Positions 19,883-25,000 of a DNA stretch of 25,000 bases are shown here, one piece after another. Position 1 is the stretch's first letter, and each line of letters opens with the position of its first letter. A model generated the notes under the pieces. It worked only from the letters and a program-made list of their open reading frames with translations. It did not search any database and was not told where the DNA came from. This DNA is from Paulinella micropora (lineage: Eukaryota > Cercozoa > Imbricatea > Euglyphida > Paulinellidae). The stretch lies in assembly GCA_019918135.1 (NCBI GenBank), contig WBZZ01001725.1:72501-97500 (forward strand). The letters run 5' to 3'. The position numbers were made by a program, and so were the translations under genes.

Positions 19883-20182
19883 CATTATAAGAATTATAAC
19901 GGAGTCTGATGTTGCTTACGGATCATCAGCTACTTTTTCATTCTCAACGGAAGTGAAGATCAAGAGATGTCATTTATATTCGATGCCAGCGGAAGGAAGA
20001 GCTGGAGCTAGGGGGCACGAGTTCTCACGGGTGAGACTCGCACTGGAAGTGAACTAATTCTTTTCTTTTTATTTATTCGACAGCCGGAATTCCTTATGTT
20101 ATGTGTCGGTCGGTCGAAGGCGTCTTCGAATGAGGAGTCAGTCTTCGGCGTAGGGGTCGACCGCTTACGGCGGCTTCCCCCC
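19883..20182 (+). other. 3' untranslated internal region of the retrotransposon
   Basis: No convincing coding frame. It contains a T-rich stretch with TTTTTATTTATT at about 20066 and a C-rich stretch leading to the polypurine tract. Nothing else is seen. Confidence 0.5.
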
Positions 20183-20199
20183 AAGGTGGGAAAAGGGAT
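20183..20199 (+). other. Polypurine tract
   Basis: AAGGTGGGAAAAGGGAT ends exactly at the TG of the 3' LTR. A purine-rich tract here is the expected primer for plus-strand DNA synthesis. Only the T at 20187 and the final T break the purine run. Confidence 0.85.
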
Positions 20200-20329
20200 T
20201 GTCGGCCGGCCCGCACAAGACATAGTGGCATTGAGTGTCGTCCGGCTTGTCGTTACTTGACTCTTATGCTTGGTCTGCCCCTCTACTGTTGAGTTACGAG
20301 TAAGTGTCAGAGTAGCTGTTCCGATTACA
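20200..20329 (+). repeat. 3' LTR, 130 bp
   Basis: Aligns without gaps to 1056-1185. The five differences are T/G near position 20 of the LTR, T/G in the ACTTTACTC word, G/T and C/G in GAGTGACGACTAAG, and G/A six bases from the end. Identity is therefore 125 of 130. It is followed by host DNA leading to the YTH gene. Confidence 0.9.
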
Positions 20330-20708
20330 CTAGTTGACTAAAATTGAATTAATAATTCTATGGGAATCGGATACACCCTCCCCCTTTTTTCTTAAATTAA
20401 TATTACCGGTAATATTAATATATGGTACTTACCATAATACTTTAAACCGGTTTCATTTTCGATTTTTCCATGCGATTCCTATTAATGTCGAAGATTAATC
20501 TCAAGCGCACACATTCGCGGTTAATTACTCATGCTTGGAATTTCATCCCCTTAGTTTCGACCATTGCATAACATGTAATGAAGTAAAGAAGAGCGAGAAA
20601 AAAGAAGTAAATTAGCACGGGTCGTCACGGTCACAGCCGGCATGCATACCTCCGGTGTGTGCCTACCTCTTTACTGATTCTTGCGCGTAGCCAAACCGTG
20701 GCCGATCT
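20330..20708. other. Sequence between 3' LTR and YTH stop, probable 3' UTR and intergenic
   Basis: AT-rich in its left half, with a perfect palindrome at 20396-20419. Since the YTH gene is on the minus strand and ends at 20709, part of this stretch should be its 3' UTR. I do not see a canonical AATAAA on the minus strand. No open frame. Confidence 0.5.
20396..20419. repeat. Perfect 24-bp palindrome
   Basis: ATTAATATTACC is followed directly by its reverse complement GGTAATATTAAT, with no spacer. It could form a cruciform or bind a dimeric factor, or be chance in AT-rich DNA. Confidence 0.8.
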
Positions 20709-22735
20709 CTATCTATCGGTTGTGGACTTAGAGCTGCTGCTCTTTTCTGACTCGGCCGATTTACCCTTAGAGGACTCAGCGGTCGACTTGGCCGCCGCCG
20801 CATTGCCGTTGGCGGCAGCCTTAGTGGTCGCACTGTTGGCGGACCCGGCTGCAGTCGACTTAGCGGCACCCTTCTTAGGCGCCATTATCTTCTTTTGTTC
20901 TTCTTCCTTGTCGAAATGATCAAAATCGTCCAAGATGGAGTAAGCCCGCTCGACCGTCTGGAATATTCGAAGCACTTCTTTACCCTGCTCCAGGAACACC
21001 TCCTGAGTGTCCCGACTGTTCGTGAAGGGTTTCCCGTCGTTGTTGGCCAGCCGGATATGACGCAGTTTCTTGTTTGGAATATTCTAGGCAGGAGGGAACA
21101 ACAAGAAGAAACATCAATATTATCAACAAGGAGAGAGAGAGAGAGAGATGTGTGTGTGTGTGTGGGGGGGGGGGGAGAAAGTAAGAACGAGGGCGGGGGC
21201 ATGCCTGTGGTTGCTGGAAACACAGCACGAAAACCAAATTAGAGGAAACTTGGGACGATGAGCAAGTAGGACAGCAGGAGGAAAGAAGGAAAGGGCCAGG
21301 GAGATGGCAAGGAAGGAGGGGGCTGTGGGGGTGGGAAGATTAGAATGGAAATGGGAAATTAAAAAAAAAAAAAAAAAAAAAATCAAAAATAAAAAATAGC
21401 AGACAACCTTGACGTAAATCCAATCTACAGCAAATTGGCCGCTCCATTTTTCCTGCTGCCCCCAGCCTGAAAAACTCTTGGAGTAGTCCACAGCTGACGT
21501 CATCTCAGCTAGTCCACAAAAGCACCCACTGGAGTTGACACTAAAAAAGAGATACACCGGGCACTCCTTCCCAACCTCTCGACTCTCTCTGAATGCATCG
21601 TCCAGCCGGCGGTTGCCGTGCTTGGTGCTCGACCAGACCTTATACTTGATCGATTTGTGAATATCATCGGCACTGAACGACTTGATCACAAAGAAGCGTG
21701 CTCGGCGAATGTTCAAATCTAGTTTGACAGAATCCTTGATCCCGTAAATAGCTTGTTTCGGATGGGGTGCCTGGGGGCGCGTGTTTCCGTTCACCGTCCG
21801 GTTCGCGCCGCTGTAGTTGGCAGGCGCACGTCGCGCGCCGGCCTGCTGGCCAGCGGCCGCTCCTCCGCGAGCCGCCGCCGCCGCCGCGCCGCCCCGGCCC
21901 GTGGCGCCAACACGACGAGCTGCGGCGGCCCCCCCTCGCTGGGCCGGCGGAGCTCGCACCGTCTGCGGCCGGGCCTGATACCGCACCGCGGGGACAGGTT
22001 GTCCTGGGACACGTGGGCGTGTCAGCGCGTCGGCGTAGGAGAGTGGCTTGGCTGGGGTAGGCTCCTGCGAAACCACCTCGGCGATCACCTGCGCTTGCGG
22101 CAAAGCCGTCGCAGTGAAAGGCCCAGGCATGATGCCCTGCACCACCTGTCCTTGCAACGGCTGCTGCAGCTGCGGCGCCAGCTGTGCGGGATAAGCTTGC
22201 GGCAGCTCCGAGCCCGCGAAGCCCATCTGCGAGAAGGCGTTGTTGAGCGAATACAAATTGCCTGGGAACTCGGTCGCCTGGAACTCGGGCTGCTGCTGCA
22301 CTTGCGGGTCACCCGTCACCGGCATCTGTCCTTCCACTTTGCCATCCCCCGCCACCACACCCCCTGTGGACACCACCGCGGGCGCTGAGACCGGTGCAGG
22401 CGCTGCTGTCGGTAAGGTGCTGGGAAATATGTGCGCGTAAGATTGCGGCATAAACTGCGAAGTCATGGGTGGGAACAAAGAGACGCCACCATCGAAGGCG
22501 TTCTGCTGGTCAGGGCGTGCTTGGTAATCGGTCTGGAACTGCTGGGCATAGAAAGCCGGCTGACTCCCTTGCGAAACACCCTGCCCATACGAGCTTTGTC
22601 CGTACTGCATCGACATGTAGTCCATGTTATTGTCTTGGCTCTGTGCATAATATGCCTGGTTCTGAGGGTCATAGGTCTGTCCTGCGTCCACCCCTGCATC
22701 CCCGCTTTGCTGCCCCCAGTCCTGATACACTCCCG
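20709..22735 (-). CDS. YTH-domain m6A reader, ECT/YTHDF-like, 5' end missing
   Basis: Two exons, 22735-21408 and 21083-20709, give 566 residues plus two bases of a split codon. The 5' exon(s) are not seen. Donor AAG|GTTGTC and acceptor CTGCCTAG|AAT join the frame so that WIYVK is followed by [12 protein letters not shown], the expected YTH continuation. The upstream acceptor CTTCCTAG is preceded by a (CT)18 tract. Residues 1-120 are Gln/Tyr/Ser/Pro-rich and disordered, 260-305 are Arg/Gly/Ala-rich (RGG-like), and the YTH domain covers about 345-495. The three aromatic-cage Trp are W367 (KVWSST), W424 and W430 (GWGQQEKW). The C-terminal 60 residues are Lys/Ala/Ser-rich. By family knowledge such proteins bind N6-methyladenosine in mRNA, in the cytoplasm, and influence mRNA stability and translation. 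The [12 protein letters not shown] and NSRDTQEV motifs fit both plant ECT and animal YTHDF. Confidence 0.92.
21084..21407 (-). other. Intron within the YTH domain, 324 bp, repeat-rich
   Basis: GT at 21407-21406 and AG at 21085-21084 on the minus strand. On the plus strand it contains a run of 22 A (21361-21382) and a compound GA/TG/G tract at about 21130-21177; in the sense direction these are a T22 tract near the donor and a C/CA/CT tract near the acceptor. The position, after the WIYVK strand of the YTH fold, is supported by the reading frame on both sides. Confidence 0.88.
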
Positions 22736-22741
22736 CTAGGA

Positions 22742-22744
<3 letters not shown>

Positions 22745-22780
<36 letters not shown>
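22745..22780 (-). repeat. (GA)18 microsatellite, polypyrimidine tract of the YTH acceptor
   Basis: Pure GA dinucleotides on the plus strand, CT on the sense strand of the YTH gene. The repeat ends about 9 bases before the AG acceptor at 22737-22736, so it occupies the polypyrimidine-tract position. Confidence 0.9.
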
Positions 22781-22785
<5 letters not shown>

Positions 22786-22880
22786 GGAAGAGGAGGAGCA
22801 TGGACGGAGGGCAAGGAGAGACAGTAAGAGAATCTCCTGAAATCGCCAATGAAAGGCAGCAGAAAAGACTTGAAATGCAG

Positions 22881-22934
22881 TAATAGTAGTACTAGTAGTA
22901 GAATAGAAGTCGTAGTATTAGTAGCAGCAGCAGC

Positions 22935-23016
<82 letters not shown>

Positions 23017-23305
23017 AGTAGTAGTAAGTAGTAGTAAGTATTATTAATGATAGTAAGTAGTAGTAAGTGGTAGTAAGTAGTAGTAAGTGGTAGTAAGTAG
23101 TAGTAAGTAGTAGTAAGTAGTAGTAAGTTAGTAGTAAGTAGTAGTAGTAAGTAGTAGTAAGTAGTAGTTAGTGGTAGTTAGTGGTGGTTAGTGGTGTAGT
23201 GGTGGTGAGTGGTGGTGAGTAGTGGTTAGTAGTAGTTAGTAGTTAGTTGTAGTAGTAGTAGTAGTAAGTAGTAGTAAGTAGTAGTTAGTAGTAGTTAGTA
23301 GTAGT

Positions 23306-23372
<67 letters not shown>

Positions 23373-23546
23373 TGTAGTAGTAGCAGTAGTAGTAGCAGTA
23401 GTAGTAGCAGTAGTAGAAGTAGTAGTTATTATTATTATTAGTAGTAGTAGTAGTAGTTGTAGTAGTAGTATTGTAGTAGTAGCAGTAGCAGTAGCAGTAC
23501 CAGTAGTAGTAGTAGTATTAGTAGTAGCAGCAGTAGCAGCAGCAGC

Positions 23547-23581
<35 letters not shown>

Positions 23582-23594
23582 CAGCAGCAGCAGC

Positions 23595-23678
<84 letters not shown>

Positions 23679-23708
23679 TAGTAGTAGTAGCAGCAGTAGT
23701 AATTAGTG
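22881..23708 (+). repeat. Long TAG/CAG trinucleotide tract with GTAGTAGTAA segments
   Basis: Over 800 bp of TAG repeats with embedded CAG runs (about 22921-22940, 22985-23005, 23526-23550, 23580-23630). In the middle (about 23010-23300) the unit drifts to the decamer GTAGTAGTAA and to GTGGTAGTTA. Open frames here encode only single-residue runs (Val, Leu, Tyr, Cys) and are not genes. The stretch presumably lies upstream of, or in a 5' intron of, the YTH gene. Confidence 0.9.
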
Positions 23709-24060
23709 GTAATAATAATAATAATAATAACAATTATAATAATAACAATAATAATAATAATAATAATAATAATGATAATAATAATGATAATAGTGCTTCT
23801 CTGTCAATGGCTGATGCATTTCTGCACATGCGCCTCCATCGTCTCACCCGTGAGGGGAGTACGAAGAATTGACGATAAGCTCTAATGACACCCCCGCAAG
23901 GGCAGTTCCAACACTTCCAGACGGGCCGGTATGTTCAATGAAAATACTGGTCCAGAAATAGACCGGTATGTTCAATGAAAATACTGGTGGCACCGACGGG
24001 AATCGAACTGGCGACAGGGCCCAGATGGTAGAACTTGACCACTGGGCTATCACGGTGTCC
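23709..24060 (-). mobile_element. tRNA-derived SINE, copy A, with ATT-rich tail
   Basis: Read on the minus strand from 24060 it begins GGACACCGTGATAGCCCAGT, with a box A (TAGCCCAGTGG) and, near the end of a 73-nt tRNA-like head (24060-23988), a box B (AGTTCGATTCC). These are the internal RNA polymerase III promoter elements of tRNA-derived SINEs. The body runs to 23794, ending CAGAGAAGCA, and the tail is ATT/ATC repeats to 23709. A 26-bp direct repeat (23926-23951 and 23963-23988), not duplicated in copy B, shows an internal duplication just after the head. Confidence 0.8.
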
Positions 24061-24264
24061 AATAATGATAATAATAATAATGATAATAATAGTGTATCTC
24101 CTGCCAATTGCTGAGCCAAAAGGCCATGTGCATCCAGTCCTCCATTCCATAAGGAAAGTCTCCACACCAATCGGTGGAATAAAGGAAGTGACGGCATAGA
24201 ACATTACTCTAGGAGCTTTATACCAATCAGCCCATGGAAAGGACCGATGGCCTATGTACTCCCT
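24061..24264 (-). mobile_element. SINE-like module C1 with ATT-rich tail
   Basis: On the minus strand it starts AGGGAGTACATAGGCCATCG at 24264 and ends GGCAGGAGATAC at 24094, followed by an ATT/ATC tail to 24061. It closely repeats 24304-24475. Its 3' half resembles that of the tRNA-headed SINEs (GGATGCACATGG...CTCAGCAATTGGCAGGAG against GGAGGCGCATGTG...ATCAGCCATTGACAGAG). A typical tRNA head is not clear; TAGGCCATTGGTC is a weak box A-like word. No protein-coding frame is credible. Confidence 0.6.
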
Positions 24265-24475
24265 AATGATAATAATAATAATTGTAATGATCATAATAAT
24301 AATGTATCTCCTGCCAATTGCTGAGCCACAAGGCCATGTGCATCCAGTCCTCCATTCCATAAGGAAAGTCTCCACACCAATCGGTGGAATAAAGGAAGTG
24401 ACGGCATAGAACATTACTCTAGGAGCTTTATACCAATCAGCCCATTGAAAAGGACCAATGGCCTATGTACTCCCT
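24265..24475 (-). mobile_element. SINE-like module C2 with ATT-rich tail
   Basis: Second copy of the C module, 24475 to 24304 on the minus strand, with tail 24303-24265. It differs from C1 by a few substitutions (CACAAGG against CAAAAGG on the plus strand, CCATTGAAAAGGACCAATGG against CCATGGAAAGGACCGATGG). The 5' end abuts the tail of SINE copy B, and its own tail abuts the 5' end of C1. Confidence 0.6.
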
Positions 24476-24761
24476 GATCATAATAATAATAATAGTAATA
24501 ATAATAGTTCTAATGATGATAATGATAATAATAGTGCTTCTCTGTCAATGGCTGATGCAAATCTGCACATGCGCCTCCATCGTCTCACCCGTGAGGGGAG
24601 TACGAAGAATTGACGATAGGCTCTAATGACACCCCCGCAAGGGCAGTTCCAACACTTCCAGGACCGGTATGTTCAATGAAAATACTGGTGGCGCCGACGG
24701 GAATCGAACTGGCGACAGGGCCCAGATGGTAGAACTTGACCACTGGGCTATCACGGTGTCC
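24476..24761 (-). mobile_element. tRNA-derived SINE, copy B, with ATT-rich tail
   Basis: Minus-strand head at 24761-24689 with the same box A (TAGCCCAGTGG) and box B (AGTTCGATTCC) as copy A. The body ends at 24535 and an ATT/ATC tail extends to 24476. Compared with copy A it lacks the 26-bp internal duplication and has small substitutions (GGCGCC against GGCACC on the plus strand next to the head). SINEs of this type need LINE enzymes in trans for mobility; no LINE is visible in the window. Confidence 0.8.
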
Positions 24762-24763
24762 AA

Positions 24764-24767
24764 AATG

Positions 24768-24802
<35 letters not shown>

Positions 24803-24816
24803 TATTATTATTATAG
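24764..24816. repeat. AAT/ATT microsatellite with inverted halves
   Basis: About 13 AAT units followed directly by about five ATT units, giving a self-complementary AT-rich tract next to the 5' end of SINE copy B. It may be the tail of a further SINE whose body is not in the array. Confidence 0.8.
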
Positions 24817-24831
24817 TCATAGGTAGTACTT

Positions 24832-24912
24832 GCAGTAGTAGTAGTAGTAGTAGTAGTAGTAGAGTAGTAGTAGTAGTAGTAAAATGGCAACAGTAACAGC
24901 AGCAGCAGCGCT

Positions 24913-24963
<51 letters not shown>

Positions 24964-25000
24964 GACGACGACGACGACGACGACTACGACTACTACATAC
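24832..25000. repeat. TAG and CTA/ACG microsatellites in inverted orientation
   Basis: TAG repeats at about 24833-24880 are followed by a short CAG run (24896-24909) and then CTA repeats from 24912 to about 24963, which pass into ACG repeats and then mixed ACT/ACG to the window end. CTA is the reverse complement of TAG, so the two tracts face each other. Confidence 0.85.

Larger units (their letters stand above)
1056..20329 (+). mobile_element. Ty3/gypsy-type LTR retrotransposon with internally triplicated pol
   Basis: The element is bounded by two 130-bp direct repeats that begin TGTCGGCC and end TTACA. A candidate primer-binding site lies 2 bp inside the left LTR and a purine-rich tract directly abuts the right LTR. 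The internal order is gag-like region, an unrecognised pre-RT region, RT, RNase H, integrase and a post-integrase region. RT-RNase H before integrase is the Ty3/gypsy (Metaviridae) order. The RT-to-integrase block occurs three times in tandem, which raises the length to about 19.3 kb. No clear 5-bp target-site duplication is present: ACTAC on the left, CTAGT on the right. Several coding frames are broken, so the copy is very probably unable to move by itself. Confidence is high for identity and borders, lower for whether the triplication is real rather than an assembly effect. Confidence 0.9.

Noticed and set aside
20398..20406. TAATATTAC, the nonamer found at geminivirus-type replication origins, on both strands of the palindrome
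   Set aside because: In such origins the nonamer lies in the loop of a GC-rich hairpin with iterated binding sites nearby. Here it is part of the palindrome arms, no Rep-like gene is present, and the word is common in AT-rich DNA.
21753..22388. Long plus-strand open frame opposite the YTH exon
   Set aside because: Arg-rich shadow caused by the GC-rich Ala/Gly/Gln codons of the minus-strand YTH exon; no domain or start context.
22849..23031. Open frames of pure Val, Leu, Tyr or Cys runs in the TAG repeats (also minus strand 23518-23733)
   Set aside because: They are translations of trinucleotide repeats with no protein-like composition.
23988..24060. Possible tRNA genes on the minus strand (also 24689-24761)
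   Set aside because: Boxes A and B are present, but the acceptor and T stems pair poorly, no clear anticodon arm is seen, and both copies continue into the same SINE body and tail.
22881..24761. CRISPR-like array from regularly spaced repeats
   Set aside because: The repeats are microsatellites and SINE modules of unequal length, in a eukaryotic setting, with no unique spacers of even size and no cas genes.

Overview
The window is eukaryotic nuclear DNA. The evidence is a spliced host gene with GT-AG introns, a Ty3/gypsy-type LTR retrotransposon, tRNA-derived SINEs and long trinucleotide microsatellites. The host gene (minus strand, 20709-22735) encodes an m6A-reader YTH-domain protein whose core reads like plant ECT proteins ([23 protein letters not shown]). 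The source is therefore most likely a streptophyte. A charophyte alga such as Chara is my guess; nothing here proves it.

Layout. 1-1055 is AT-rich flank with no gene seen. 1056-20329 is one LTR retrotransposon of about 19.3 kb with two 130-bp LTRs (TG...CA, 5 differences). It has a candidate primer-binding site, a frameshifted gag-like region ending in an Arg/Ser/Asp-rich and then a Pro/Gln-rich tail, pol, a broken post-integrase region and a polypurine tract directly before the 3' LTR. Its pol segment is present three times head to tail (starts at 4825, 9754 and 14686; period 4929 and 4932 bp). A 603/605-bp spacer sits at each of the two internal junctions. Without the two extra units the element would be about 9.4 kb. 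20330-20708 lies between the 3' LTR and the YTH stop codon. 22745-25000 holds microsatellites and an array of four minus-strand SINE-like modules, each with an ATT-rich tail.

How the parts work together. In an intact element, Gag would package the RNA, RT/RNase H would copy it starting from the PBS and PPT, and integrase would insert the cDNA. Here all three pol copies share an in-frame TAG after RNase H and frame breaks before RT and before integrase. Copy 1 has also lost an RT catalytic Asp, and copy 2 has an extra stop in integrase. The element looks non-autonomous. The pol units differ from each other by well under 1% while the LTRs differ by nearly 4%, so the triplication looks younger than the insertion, unless it is an assembly artefact.

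The element points toward the YTH gene (convergent) and ends 379 bp beyond its stop codon. The 5' exon or exons of the YTH gene are not identified; they lie beyond the (CT)18 tract at the first visible splice acceptor.
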